Notes: a model not told the origin generated them from the sequence alone. Positions 37,189 through 46,009 are shown, counted from the first letter of the stretch. The stretch: DNA of 64,000 nt from Chloroflexi bacterium TSY (GCA_019217005.1 JAHBNG010000019.1:1-64000), one strand, 5' to 3'. Program-made: numbers and translations.

Positions 37189-38094
37189 ATGAAGATGCAT
37201 TTTGACAAATCAATCTATTTGCTGGATGGTGGAATGGGCCAAGAACTGATTAAGCGAGGCGTGAGGGGCAACGAGGTACTTTGGTCTGCGAATGCCTTAT
37301 TCAGCAGTCCCACAGTTGTGCAAGAAACTCACGAAGCCTATATCGAAGCGGGCGCCGACATTATCACCACGAATACCTACTGTACAACACGGGCCCGTTT
37401 TGACCGCCTCAACTTAGATGACCGTTTTGTTGAACTCAACCAACTGGCTGGTCAGTTGGCCCAGCAAGCGCGAGAAGAGCGGGATCGACCGGATGTATTG
37501 ATTGCCGGTTCATTGCCGCCCTACTATGGCACCTATCGACCTGAACTGGTGCGCTCGTTTGCGGAGCTTGTACCGATCTACCAAGAACAAGCCGAGGTTT
37601 TGGCCCCATATGTCGATCTCTTTCTCTGCGAAACCATGTCCACTGCCGAGGAGGCGCGGGCCGCAGCAACGGCCGCTATAATGACGGGCAAACCTGTTTG
37701 GGTAGCCTGGACGCTGCAGGATGATGGTTCAGATAAGTTGCGCAGTGGTGAGACGCTTCTGGAAGCAGTGCAAGCGCTCAATGAGTTATCGATCGAAGCT
37801 TTCCTCGTGAACTGCTGTGCTCCTGAAAGCATTACCGCTTCCATGCCTCAGCTGGTCACGTTAAGTTCGCAGCCTGTGGGAGGGTATGCCAATGGATTTG
37901 TCGCAATCCCTGATGATTGGTTGATCGAGGACAGTGTGGATGAACTCGGGTCACGAACCGATCTCGGCCCCGAGTCTTACGCAGAACATGTCGCAAGGTG
38001 GCTCTCGGCGGGAGCTCGAATTGTGGGTGGGTGTTGTGAGGTGGGGCCGACCCACATTGCGCGATTGAGAGTATTAATTGATTCCAATTCCTAA
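37189..38094 (+). CDS. Homocysteine S-methyltransferase-family protein
   Basis: 301 aa, start at ATG 37189 (GGAGGCG upstream). N-terminal LLDGGMGQELIKRG, TNTYCTTRARF and the three zinc cysteines in VNCC and GGCCEVGPTHI match the MmuM/YitJ-type TIM barrel. It transfers a methyl group to homocysteine or a similar thiol (family knowledge). It is B12-independent in MmuM-like members. It stands at the head of a co-directional run of small genes. Confidence 0.9.
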   Translation: MKMHFDKSIYLLDGGMGQELIKRGVRGNEVLWSANALFSSPTVVQETHEAYIEAGADIITTNTYCTTRARFDRLNLDDRFVELNQLAGQLAQQAREERDRPDVLIAGSLPPYYGTYRPELVRSFAELVPIYQEQAEVLAPYVDLFLCETMSTAEEARAAATAAIMTGKPVWVAWTLQDDGSDKLRSGETLLEAVQALNELSIEAFLVNCCAPESITASMPQLVTLSSQPVGGYANGFVAIPDDWLIEDSVDELGSRTDLGPESYAEHVARWLSAGARIVGGCCEVGPTHIARLRVLIDSNS

Positions 38095-38121
38095 ACCCAT
38101 CCAAAAATCTGAAGAGCAATT

Positions 38122-38721
38122 ATGAAAAAAATACAAGTCCAAGGACTTCATCACATTACCCTGAATGGGGCCGACCGCCAGACGTCAATCGACTTTTGGG
38201 AAGGAGTGTTGGGCATGCCCTTCATCTTTGATCAGCCGAATCTGGACGTACCGGAGGAAGGTCATCTCTATTTTGACGTTGGGGATGGTCGTACGACCTT
38301 GACTGTCTTCACCAATGAATCACGCCGACCTGATGCTGCGCCAAATCCCAACGGGATCGGCAATGTGCATCATCTTGCATTCAATGTCTCGCGGGCAACC
38401 TATACCCAAGTGGTCAAACGACTGGATGAGCGGGGGATCAAGCACAGCGGCAACAAGGATCGGGGATTTATGGATTCCATCTACTTTCGGGATCCCCTTG
38501 GTCAACTCATCGAATTGGCCTGTTACAAGTTTGACCCCCCCGTGGGCGTGACGCACGCGACAGTGCTATTGGAAGCACATAAGTTGCGAGTCGAACGGGG
38601 TGCCTATAACATTAGCGATGAGCATTTGACGGATGCGATCGAGCTACTGACGGAGCGTACAACCCACTCTTTGTCGGCTGATCGCAGCGTCAAGAATGCA
38701 TATACCGCACAAGTCGAGTAA
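38122..38721 (+). CDS. VOC family ring-cleavage dioxygenase-like protein
   Basis: 199 aa. GLHHITLNGADRQTSIDFWE opens the VOC unit, NVHHLAFNVSRATY holds the second metal His and LIELACYKF the Glu, so all three metal ligands are present. The C-terminal extension (about residues 140-199) is helical. Possibly an extradiol-type dioxygenase or lyase; substrate unknown. Starts 27 bp after the preceding gene. Confidence 0.87.
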   Translation: MKKIQVQGLHHITLNGADRQTSIDFWEGVLGMPFIFDQPNLDVPEEGHLYFDVGDGRTTLTVFTNESRRPDAAPNPNGIGNVHHLAFNVSRATYTQVVKRLDERGIKHSGNKDRGFMDSIYFRDPLGQLIELACYKFDPPVGVTHATVLLEAHKLRVERGAYNISDEHLTDAIELLTERTTHSLSADRSVKNAYTAQVE

Positions 38722-38767
38722 GCACCCATACAGCGCCGTTTTATTACATTAGCATGGAGAATCACCG

Positions 38768-39130
38768 ATGGATAAATGGTACACGAGACCGGTGCTCTTT
38801 GTCACGGAGATTGAGCGCGCTATCAAATTCTACACCGACCTACTGGGTTTTCACCAACTTTGGACGCACGAAGAGGATGAGCGTCCAATCGTGACCCAGG
38901 TAAATCGTGGTGAGTGCGAGATCATTTTGGCCCTGAACGCAGAACGTGTAGGCAAATCGCGGCTTTTCATTTCACTGGAGACCGACGAGATGAGAGCGTT
39001 CCAGGGAGAGATTGCTGCAAAATCAATCCCTACAGAACGGACATGGTGGGGATATCCTGTGATTGAAATCAAGGATCCAGACGGCAATGAACTACTATTT
39101 CCTTTAGACGAACAAGAAGGAAAAGACTGA
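38768..39130 (+). CDS. Glyoxalase-superfamily (bleomycin-resistance-like) protein
   Basis: 120 aa, ATG 38768. RPVLFVTEIERAIKFYTDLLGF is the typical opening and IKDPDGNELLFPL the closing motif. The metal His positions are replaced (KWYTRPVLF), which fits a ligand-binding, non-metal member such as bleomycin/antibiotic-binding proteins. GGAGAATCACCG upstream is a fair ribosome site. Confidence 0.87.
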   Translation: MDKWYTRPVLFVTEIERAIKFYTDLLGFHQLWTHEEDERPIVTQVNRGECEIILALNAERVGKSRLFISLETDEMRAFQGEIAAKSIPTERTWWGYPVIEIKDPDGNELLFPLDEQEGKD

Positions 39131-39230
39131 ACAGAGCTTCGTACAATTGTCAATCGCTGAATTGTCGAATTGCTGAATGTTTAATGAGGGGGGCTTGGAA
39201 TCTCGTTCGTTATTCATCCGTTGAGGGCCT

Positions 39231-39938
39231 ATGGAACCAACAAAATTAATTATCATTGAAGGAATTATGGGGTCAGGTAAGTCCACAACTGCTGAGTTTC
39301 TTGATGTTCAACTTCGAGTCAAAGACATTGAAACTCGGTTACTGTTGGAAAGCAATGAAACCCATCCGATTCAGATGAGAGATCCGGCGTTTTCGGAAAC
39401 GGTCGATGACTGGATGGCCGAACGTGTTGACAAGTGGCAAGCATTTGTCAATGTTGCTATGGACTCGGAGTGCGTCACAATCCTAGATGGACAGTTATTT
39501 CATGAAAATGTTGACTCTCTGCTATATTTTGATGTGGCTGAATCAACCATTGAAGCGTTTGTAACCCATATATACGACATCATCGATTGTCTGAATCCGA
39601 CCCTGATCTACTTTTACCAGGACGATATTCGTGCCTCCATTAGGAAGACGTTCGATAGGAGAGGATCAGGGTGGGAGACGTGGCAGATCGACTGGAAAGT
39701 ACATGACCGTCCATATGGTCAGAAGAGAGGACTTGAAGGGTTTGATGGCTTTGTGCAAATCTACTCTGCGCATCGGAACCTGACTGACCGACTTTTCCAG
39801 AGTTTTTTGAAGAGGAAGCTAGCGATCGAAAATAGCTCGGCTGATTGGCCTTATTTTCAAAAAGAGATTCTGGATTTTATAGGCATCGAACCAGAACAAG
39901 ACCACTCCAGAAAAATAAGTACCCAATTGGAGAAATAG
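39231..39938 (+). CDS. P-loop nucleoside/nucleotide kinase-like protein
   Basis: 235 aa. Walker A is IIEGIMGSGKSTTAEFL and a DGQLFHE stretch resembles the Asp of nucleoside kinases. Later DRPYGQKRGLEGFDGF is conserved-looking. The family is the broad P-loop kinase group sometimes found near aminoglycoside or thymidylate kinase relatives; the substrate is unknown. No ribosome site stands out before ATG 39231. The next gene starts 11 bp after its stop. Confidence 0.78.
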   Translation: MEPTKLIIIEGIMGSGKSTTAEFLDVQLRVKDIETRLLLESNETHPIQMRDPAFSETVDDWMAERVDKWQAFVNVAMDSECVTILDGQLFHENVDSLLYFDVAESTIEAFVTHIYDIIDCLNPTLIYFYQDDIRASIRKTFDRRGSGWETWQIDWKVHDRPYGQKRGLEGFDGFVQIYSAHRNLTDRLFQSFLKRKLAIENSSADWPYFQKEILDFIGIEPEQDHSRKISTQLEK

Positions 39939-39949
39939 AATTTTGCAAA

Positions 39950-40600
39950 ATGCCGATTCATCATGATGCAACAACCCTCGCCAAAATCCAGTCCTATGCC
40001 ACATTGGCTAACAAAACCATCTTCGAAGTTGGTTGTGGCGACGGTCGGGTAACGAGATATATGGCGGATCCATCTACATTGCTCGTTGCTTGTGATCCAG
40101 ATTTGACCAGATTAACCGAAGCCACACGCACTGTTTCCGGCGTGCATTTTTTGGCAGGTTCGGGTTTGGATCTGCCATTTCCCGATTCGACCTTTGATCT
40201 CGTACTCTTTACCTTGTCCTTGCATCATCACGCTGATAGCGGTGCGGCTCTCGTTGAAGCTGCCAGAGTCTCGCGCTCCGATGGACGCATCTTGGTTTTG
40301 GAGCCATATGACAGCGAGCTAACGCAAATTTGCAATTTGTTCAATGATGAGACAGATGTATTGGCTGAAGCGCGAGCGGCAGTAGACAATACTCCTTTAC
40401 GGATTGTTGGCTCAGAGATTTTCAGCACTGAATGGCACTGTGAAGATAAGCAAGAACTGACCCAATGGCTTTTTGACTATTACGACTGCCCTTTCGACCA
40501 GAAGTTAGAACAACAAGTCCATTATCTATTGGGTGAGAAACTTAACGATACCCCTCTCGTTTTGGAAGACAAGACAATAATTTTTTGTTTGCAGGCTTAG
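39950..40600 (+). CDS. Class I SAM-dependent methyltransferase
   Basis: 216 aa, start at ATG 39950. Motif I FEVGCGDGRVTRYM, motif II ACDPDLTRL, post-motif FDLVLFTLSLHHHAD and motif III DGRILVLEP are all present. The substrate is unknown. A frame starting at 39845 overlaps the kinase gene and is less likely. Last gene of the 37.2-40.6 kb run. Confidence 0.88.
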   Translation: MPIHHDATTLAKIQSYATLANKTIFEVGCGDGRVTRYMADPSTLLVACDPDLTRLTEATRTVSGVHFLAGSGLDLPFPDSTFDLVLFTLSLHHHADSGAALVEAARVSRSDGRILVLEPYDSELTQICNLFNDETDVLAEARAAVDNTPLRIVGSEIFSTEWHCEDKQELTQWLFDYYDCPFDQKLEQQVHYLLGEKLNDTPLVLEDKTIIFCLQA

Positions 40601-41103
40601 CCATCCATTCCGTGAAATGCCTGTCTGAAGCGGAAAGTATGTGATTGCCTTGTCGCTACATCTCATCCCCCGTGACATAGATTACGGCGATATCAGTTGG
40701 CCAATCTGCATCGCTGCTGCAGAATGGACAGAATTCGAGATGCAACGCATTCTCACCCTAGAAACATGTTTTGAAACCTTGGCGGTCGCAATCAGCTCGT
40801 GAAACGGTTGTGAAGCAACACTGTAGCCAAACAGAATGACAGGCTTCGCAAAAATGCTGGCTTGAAAACTGGCCCAAAATCCGAAATGCTCTCCTAATAA
40901 GAAAGACACTTGACTGTTTCAGAGATCGGTTATACAATCTTCCACCGAGAGAATCACGATCGATTAGAGGGCTTGCATATAAGCAAGACGCTCAGATAAA
41001 TCTCTTCATAATCTCGGTCGATCCAAAATATGTCTTATCCCGCAGAGCCGCCATGCATGACGCCGCATTGGAGAATGTGGCTCTATTCGTCCCAAACCGG
41101 CAT
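40601..41103. other. Intergenic region next to the recombinase element
   Basis: No supported gene; a 75-codon minus frame at 40682-40909 matches nothing known to me. A TTGACT...TACAAT promoter-like pair with 17-nt spacing lies at 40911-40939, pointing toward the element. The right part, 41036-41103, is a family R repeat carrying half of the recombinase target. Confidence 0.5.
41036..41103. repeat. Family R repeat abutting the recombinase element
   Basis: Its reverse complement runs ATGCCGGTTTGGGACGAATA and on to GCGGCGTCATGCATGGCGG. It resembles 8840-8906 and the sequence after the unoccupied target at 56023-56070. It is the left flank of the double-recombinase element. Confidence 0.55.
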
Positions 41104-41143
41104 TAGAGATTACACGCAGTAGACATAAAAGTTAAAGTGGTTG

Positions 41144-43165
41144 CTATTGAAAAGTTGATTCAAAGGCATTCTCCAAAGTGGGACCCCAAATAGCGGGGTC
41201 AGGTTCAGGGATAGCGTAAACAGAATGTGAAGCCATAGCGGCTAAATAATGCTGCTGAATGGTTTCATCGTAGAGCTGTGCATAAAGCATGGTGGTATCG
41301 ATATGAGTGTGCCCCATGAGTTTCTGCAAGGTAGTGATGGGCATAAGGCCACTGTTGAGCAAACGGGTGGCAAAGGTATGGCGCAAGCGATGAGGAGTGA
41401 CGCCCTCTAAGTTAGCTTGGGCGGCAAAGGCATGAAGATGGTTGCGCACATAATTGGCTCGAAGAGGTAAGCCATCGCGTAGTAAAAGCGGGGAATGAGT
41501 AGCCAGGTCATCGGTGCGATGTTGCAGATGGGCATCGATGGCAAGAGCAGTGCGTTGGGTAACAGGCAACCGACGGTCACGATGGGATTTGGCATCTCGA
41601 ACGAGCAGAGTCTGTGTATCCGAATTCCAGTCAGAAACGAGCAGAGCTTGCACTTCGCCCATACGTAGCCCAGCATCAACCAGAATAAGAAACCAAGCAC
41701 GGTCAAGGAGGTCGGAAGGAGAAAGGCTCTGAGCCGTTGAGTTTAAGACGAACTGTTCAAGTTGAGCAAATTCATGCTGGCGCAACGGACGAGGTAAGGT
41801 AGTGGGTCGTTTGAGACGTTGAATGCGATATAAAGCCGGAGCGATCGACTGGCCACATTCTTCAGCAAAATGCAGAAAACACTTGAGGGTACAAATAAAA
41901 TGATTGATGGTATGGACGGAATACTCTAAGTCACATAGGTGGGTGATGTAGTCTTGGAGATCGCGCCGTCTTAGTTCGGATAAGCTGGAGAGCATGCGCT
42001 GGTCGAGCATCCATTGCCAACCGCGTTGGAGTTCGCCAAACCACTGAAGGGCTCGTTCCCGCCGATAGAGGGCTTTCCAGCGTAATTGCTGGTGGAGAAG
42101 TAATGAGATGATGGGTTGATGAAGCCAGAGCGGCAATGAGGTGAGACGTTGACGGATCTCATCAGCAGACAAACAGATGCCAACAGCTGGCTCCACTGTG
42201 CGATGTTCAGAAGGCACAGTATTCTCTGTCTCTATTGCAGATGTCGTTCCTTCAATATCCGAGCATGCGGCTTGGCGAGACAACTGCTCCATAGCAGCTT
42301 CATAGTCGGCTCGCATATCAGGATTGGCACCATCGATGTAAATCTGGGTCGTTTTCAATTGACTGTGACCCAACCAATGAGAGAGACTAGGCAGTGGCAT
42401 ACGCGACTCTGCCATTCGTCTGGCGAAGGTATGGCGCAGGCGATGACAGGAGACCTCGTTCTCGGAGAGTCCGGCTTGCTGACGGTAATAATCGAGGCGC
42501 TCCTGGATTCCGCGGACACTGATGCCTTTGTGACGACGAGTCAGAAACAGATGGCTATCGACTGCATCAGGACGCTCATCCATATAGCTCACCAACAGCG
42601 CTGTGGTTTCTGGCGTCAACCAGACTCGACGCTCTTTGTTCCCTTTGCCGCGTACGCGCAGTGACCACAGTTCGTCCGGATTTATGGCAGCTTCAATATC
42701 GCCCATCTCTAGTTTCGACACTTCGCCCACCCGCAGGCCAACGTCGAGCATCAAGGCCAACATCACTTGGTCTCTTATCTGACCTTGACTCACGCTCCCC
42801 CATAACTGGCGGACGATGCGTTCCGCTATATCTCTGGGAAGATGGCAACCTGTATCCAGTCGGTGTAGACGCCACACCACCGGGTTTGACCAGCTTTCGT
42901 CTTCTGCCTCATCCGCCAAGTAGTCGAAAAATCGGCTCAACGTTGCCACTCTGCGATTGACCGTCGCACTGCTCATCCCCGCTTCGAGTTGCGCCGTTAC
43001 AAACGTCGTTATCTCTTGGCGACCTATCTCTCTTGGCCTTTTTTCTATCACCTGGCCAAATTGATTTAGGTCACTTTCGTAATGTTTTACAGTTTCGCTT
43101 TGCGGAGAAAGCATTCTCACATGGGCACAGAATCCTGTTACTGCGGCGCTAAATTCTTGGTTCAT
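41144..43165 (-). CDS. Tandem double tyrosine recombinase (two complete integrase domains)
   Basis: 673 aa, ATG 43165 with CTAGGAGGCCAAA upstream. Two full recombinase units follow each other in one chain, each with its own core-binding domain. Unit 1 (about residues 1-295) has R145 (GLRVGE), K174 or K177, H241-xx-R244 (HRLRH), H267 and nucleophile Y276 (TTQIYI). Unit 2 (about 340-650) has R501 (GLRMGE), K526, H592-xx-R595, H619 and Y628 (TTMLYA). Both catalytic sets look complete. A variable linker (about 300-335) joins them. It probably acts as a covalent dimer on the inverted arms at the element ends (inference). A remote alternative is a domesticated gene. Confidence 0.9.
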   Translation of the reverse strand: MNQEFSAAVTGFCAHVRMLSPQSETVKHYESDLNQFGQVIEKRPREIGRQEITTFVTAQLEAGMSSATVNRRVATLSRFFDYLADEAEDESWSNPVVWRLHRLDTGCHLPRDIAERIVRQLWGSVSQGQIRDQVMLALMLDVGLRVGEVSKLEMGDIEAAINPDELWSLRVRGKGNKERRVWLTPETTALLVSYMDERPDAVDSHLFLTRRHKGISVRGIQERLDYYRQQAGLSENEVSCHRLRHTFARRMAESRMPLPSLSHWLGHSQLKTTQIYIDGANPDMRADYEAAMEQLSRQAACSDIEGTTSAIETENTVPSEHRTVEPAVGICLSADEIRQRLTSLPLWLHQPIISLLLHQQLRWKALYRRERALQWFGELQRGWQWMLDQRMLSSLSELRRRDLQDYITHLCDLEYSVHTINHFICTLKCFLHFAEECGQSIAPALYRIQRLKRPTTLPRPLRQHEFAQLEQFVLNSTAQSLSPSDLLDRAWFLILVDAGLRMGEVQALLVSDWNSDTQTLLVRDAKSHRDRRLPVTQRTALAIDAHLQHRTDDLATHSPLLLRDGLPLRANYVRNHLHAFAAQANLEGVTPHRLRHTFATRLLNSGLMPITTLQKLMGHTHIDTTMLYAQLYDETIQQHYLAAMASHSVYAIPEPDPAIWGPTLENAFESTFQ

Positions 43166-43201
43166 TTTGGCCTCCTAGGGCTATTTTACCCCTTTTTTGG
43201 C

Positions 43202-43220
43202 CTACTGCGTGTAATAGAGA
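43202..43220. promoter_or_regulatory. Right attachment end of the recombinase element
   Basis: Arm CTACTGCGTGTAA followed by core TAGAGA. It lies 37 bp upstream of the cobalamin riboswitch, so the element borders that regulatory region. Confidence 0.7.
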
Positions 43221-43257
43221 ACGCCTCTGCGAGAATTGGATCGACTGAACCTAGTGA

Positions 43258-43455
43258 AGGTGCGCTAGTACCCGGATGTACGGCGCACAATGGGGGAAGC
43301 TCGGTGAAGTTCTAACCCTTCTCGGCTGTGGTAGAGCAGCCGAGAAACGTTAAAGAACCAGTCCGGCACTGTCCCGCAACGGTGATCAAATCATTAATAC
43401 TTATTGATTCATTGTTGAACATTAATGATTTGTAAGTCCGACCACCCGCCTTCAC
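43258..43455 (+). promoter_or_regulatory. Cobalamin (B12) riboswitch
   Basis: Conserved blocks in order: AAGGTGCG, the GGGGGAAGCTCGGTGAAGTTC segment, the B12-box-like CCAGTCCGGCACTGTCCCGCAACGGTGA and AAGTCCGACCACCCGCC. A hairpin CTTCTCGGCTG...CAGCCGAGAA and a variable AT-rich hairpin AAATCATTAAT...ATTAATGATTT lie between them. It controls the corrinoid importer that follows. Confidence 0.92.
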
Positions 43456-43557
43456 ACGATCATTCATTGTTGCCCGAAAAGCAATGGATTGATGTTCGTG
43501 TGCCACCTTCGTGGACAAAGGGGCCGGACGCACAGTATGACTTAACTTTGCGCTCGA

Positions 43558-43580
43558 CCCGCCAGTTGGCGGGTTTTTTA
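43558..43580 (+). terminator. Riboswitch-linked intrinsic terminator
   Basis: CCCGCC-AGTT-GGCGGG followed by TTTTTT, about 100 bp after the aptamer and 76 bp before the start codon. Transcription-termination control by B12 is the natural reading; an antiterminator could involve the aptamer's ACCCGCC 3' end. Confidence 0.88.
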
Positions 43581-43655
43581 TTTGGATGGAATTTTTTACA
43601 AATATTCAACTCCGGCGAATTTTCGTCAGGATTCAGTGCAGACCCAGGAGATAGT

Positions 43656-44918
43656 ATGAAAAATATCACTCAACAGACCTTAATACCATCTGTACTTTCT
43701 TTGTTGCTTTTGTTGCTTACAGCTTGTGTCGCGCCAGTCGTCTCTACGGATCCAGGGAACGAATCTGTCACAGCACAATCAAGCAACCAAGCAGAGAGCG
43801 CTCCTTTACACAATATGAGTGATGGCTGCGTTGAACAGTATGATGAAACGGTTGACTATTTCCCCGACAAAGCTGTTCTTTCCTATGGCAAAGGTCTGAC
43901 TGTCGAATATTTCAATCATTATAAGGTCGTAACCGTACTGAACCCGTGGCGGGGCGCAGAAGAGACGTTCCAGTATATCCTCGTGCAATGTGGAACGCCG
44001 GCACCGGACGGATATGATGCTTCCCAGATCATCGAGGTCCCAATCAATCGTTTTGTCACATTGTCAACCACCATTCTGCCCGGACTAGATGAGATGGAAC
44101 TGCTGGATCGATTGGTTGGAGTTGAAGAGTTCGATTACGTCAATACACCCACCGTGCGGCAACTGATCGATGATGGTACGCTGGCTGAAGTCAGTGATGG
44201 GGGTGTTCTTAACGTGGAATTGGTGCTAGAGCAGGAACCAGATCTAGTCATGACTTTTGCCTACGGTAGCCCTGAATGGGACGCTCACCCCAAGCTGCTT
44301 GAGGCCGGGTTGTTGACTGCAATCATGGCCGACTACATGGAGACTTCGCCACTCGGACGGGCTGAATGGATGAAGTTCACGGCACTCTTTTTCAACACGG
44401 AGGCTCAGGCAGAGGCAGCTTTTCAGCAGAAGGTTGAGCGCTACGAAGAGCTGGCTTCCCTTGCAAGCAACGTAACCGATAAACCGACTGTGCTCACCGG
44501 CATAAATCGTGGCGACTCGTGGCGCGTTTCAGGTGGTCAGAGCTACTTTGCGCGCTTCCTGCTTGATGCTGGAGCTGATTATCTATGGGCCGACGACGAT
44601 TCGATCGGCAGCATCCCCTTAGATTTCGAGGTTGTTTTCGACCGCGCAGCCGAAGCAGATTTTTGGGCACCCAATACTGGCAGATGGCGGACGTTGGAGG
44701 ACGTAGCAACCGATGACGCACGATATGCCGAGCTAGCTGCTTTTCAGAATGGAACCATCATCAATAACAATGCCAGCGTCAATGAATTTGGTGGCAATGA
44801 TTATTTTGAGGCTGGTGTAGCCAACCCCGACTTAGTCTTAGCGGATCTTCTGTCTATCTTCCATCCCGATTTGCTGCCAGACCATATGTTGGTCTTCTTT
44901 CGCCAGATCGATGAATAG
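43656..44918 (+). CDS. btuF: Corrinoid/iron-siderophore-type ABC substrate-binding lipoprotein
   Basis: 420 aa, start at ATG 43656 with CCAGGAGATAGT upstream; upstream in-frame codons lie in the riboswitch leader. Lipoprotein signal MKNITQQTLIPSVLSLLLLL ends in a TAC lipobox. The body is a class III periplasmic-binding fold (EVPINRFVTLSTTILPGLDEM, VRQLIDDGTLAEV, DLLSIFHPDLLPDHMLVFF). It binds the ligand outside the membrane and passes it to the permease. The B12 riboswitch upstream makes cobalamin or a corrinoid the likely ligand. Its stop overlaps the permease start by 8 bp. Confidence 0.85.
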   Translation: MKNITQQTLIPSVLSLLLLLLTACVAPVVSTDPGNESVTAQSSNQAESAPLHNMSDGCVEQYDETVDYFPDKAVLSYGKGLTVEYFNHYKVVTVLNPWRGAEETFQYILVQCGTPAPDGYDASQIIEVPINRFVTLSTTILPGLDEMELLDRLVGVEEFDYVNTPTVRQLIDDGTLAEVSDGGVLNVELVLEQEPDLVMTFAYGSPEWDAHPKLLEAGLLTAIMADYMETSPLGRAEWMKFTALFFNTEAQAEAAFQQKVERYEELASLASNVTDKPTVLTGINRGDSWRVSGGQSYFARFLLDAGADYLWADDDSIGSIPLDFEVVFDRAAEADFWAPNTGRWRTLEDVATDDARYAELAAFQNGTIINNNASVNEFGGNDYFEAGVANPDLVLADLLSIFHPDLLPDHMLVFFRQIDE

Positions 44919-46002
44919 TGATGGCTTGATCATGGCTGGCGTAACGCATACGCAATCGACACGAGGCTGGCAGCGCTATCTTCTGCTGGGGCTGGTCGGC
45001 GTGCTACTTATGCTCTTTGGCTTGAGCATTGTGCTTGGCTCTGTATACATTCCGATGATCGATATTCTGACGATTCTTCTGGGTGGTGAGGCACAAAAGG
45101 TCACATGGACCACAATTGTTCTCAAACTACGCTTGCCAAAAGCATTGACAGCCGTGCTGGCGGGTGCGGCGTTATCGGTCGCTGGCCTCCAGATGCAGAC
45201 GCTTTTCCGCAATCCGCTGGCGGGTCCGTTTGTATTAGGCATCAGTTCGGGTGCGAGTTTGGGCGTTGCGTTGGTTTTGCTGGGTGTGGGCACGAGCGGT
45301 GCATCCCTGTTAGCGGGATTGGGCATTCTGGGAGACTTTGGTGTGGCAGCAGCAGCATCTTTGGGTGCAGCAACGGTGCTGGGATTGGTGTTGTTGGTTG
45401 CGCATCGGGTCAATAACAGCATGACGCTGCTCATCTTGGGGTTGATGTTTGGTTATGCCACAAGTGCCCTTGTCAGCGTCCTGCTCTACTTTTCGATTGC
45501 TGAGCGGATTCAAGCATACATTTCGTGGTCGTTCGGTACGTTTGGCAATGTCACCTGGAGCCAGATGTGGGTTCTGGCACCGGCAGTATTAATTGCGCTA
45601 CTCATTGGTCATCTGTCCGCCAAACCACTCAATGCACTGCTGTTGGGCGAAACCTATGCACGCAGCATGGGGTTAACGGTCGACCGCGCTCGTTTCTGGA
45701 TTGTGACCAGTGCATCGATTCTAGCCGGGGTCGTTACGGCATTTTGCGGGCCGATTGCCTTTCTGGGCGTGGCCGTGCCCCACCTCTGCCGCAGCCTGTT
45801 CAACACGTCAGATCACCGGATCTTATTACCAGCCGTCTCACTTTTGGGGGCCAGTCTGGCGCTGGCAGCAGACCTGGTGGCTCGTTTGCCTGGTAGTTCT
45901 ATTGCGTTGCCGCTCAATGCCGTCACCGCTTTGCTCGGTGCGCCTGTCATCACTTGGGTCATCTTACGACGCAAGAATCTGCGTCAAGCATTTGCGGGGT
46001 AA
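44911..46002 (+). CDS. btuC: Cobalamin-type ABC permease (FecCD/BtuC family)
   Basis: 363 aa with about ten transmembrane segments. Family motifs: LRLPKALTAVLAGAALSVAGLQMQTLFRNPLA near residue 70, then GISSGASLGV and GPIAFLGVAVPHLCR. It forms the membrane channel of the importer. ATG 44911 overlaps the binding-protein stop; an internal ATG at 44932 is possible. Co-transcribed with the upstream and downstream genes under the B12 riboswitch. Confidence 0.92.
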   Translation: MNSDGLIMAGVTHTQSTRGWQRYLLLGLVGVLLMLFGLSIVLGSVYIPMIDILTILLGGEAQKVTWTTIVLKLRLPKALTAVLAGAALSVAGLQMQTLFRNPLAGPFVLGISSGASLGVALVLLGVGTSGASLLAGLGILGDFGVAAAASLGAATVLGLVLLVAHRVNNSMTLLILGLMFGYATSALVSVLLYFSIAERIQAYISWSFGTFGNVTWSQMWVLAPAVLIALLIGHLSAKPLNALLLGETYARSMGLTVDRARFWIVTSASILAGVVTAFCGPIAFLGVAVPHLCRSLFNTSDHRILLPAVSLLGASLALAADLVARLPGSSIALPLNAVTALLGAPVITWVILRRKNLRQAFAG

Positions 46003-46009
46003 TGCCTTC

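Larger units (their letters stand above)
41104..43220 (-). mobile_element. Double tyrosine-recombinase element (2.1 kb)
   Basis: Bounded by identical cores TAGAGA (TCTCTA on the other strand) at 41104-41109 and 43215-43220. Inside these are inverted 13-bp arms TTACACGCAGTAG (41110-41122) and CTACTGCGTGTAA (43202-43214). The only gene inside is the 673-aa recombinase. On circularisation the ends would form a 13-6-13 site, arm-TCTCTA-arm, like recombinase core sites such as dif. The chromosomal flanks match the uninterrupted site at 56012-56028. Confidence 0.82.

Noticed and set aside
37189..38094. Homocysteine methyltransferase as a B12-dependent MetH fragment
   Set aside because: The 301-aa length and full Zn-Cys set match standalone MmuM-like proteins; no B12-binding or folate domain follows.
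40682..40909. 75-codon minus-strand frame next to the recombinase element
   Set aside because: No conserved motif and no ribosome site; cannot be separated from chance.
41104..43220. Reading the CTCT flanks of the recombinase element as a transposon-type target duplication
   Set aside because: The shared sequence extends to the 6-bp core TCTCTA present in both junctions and the empty site, which suits tyrosine-recombinase crossover better than a duplicated target.
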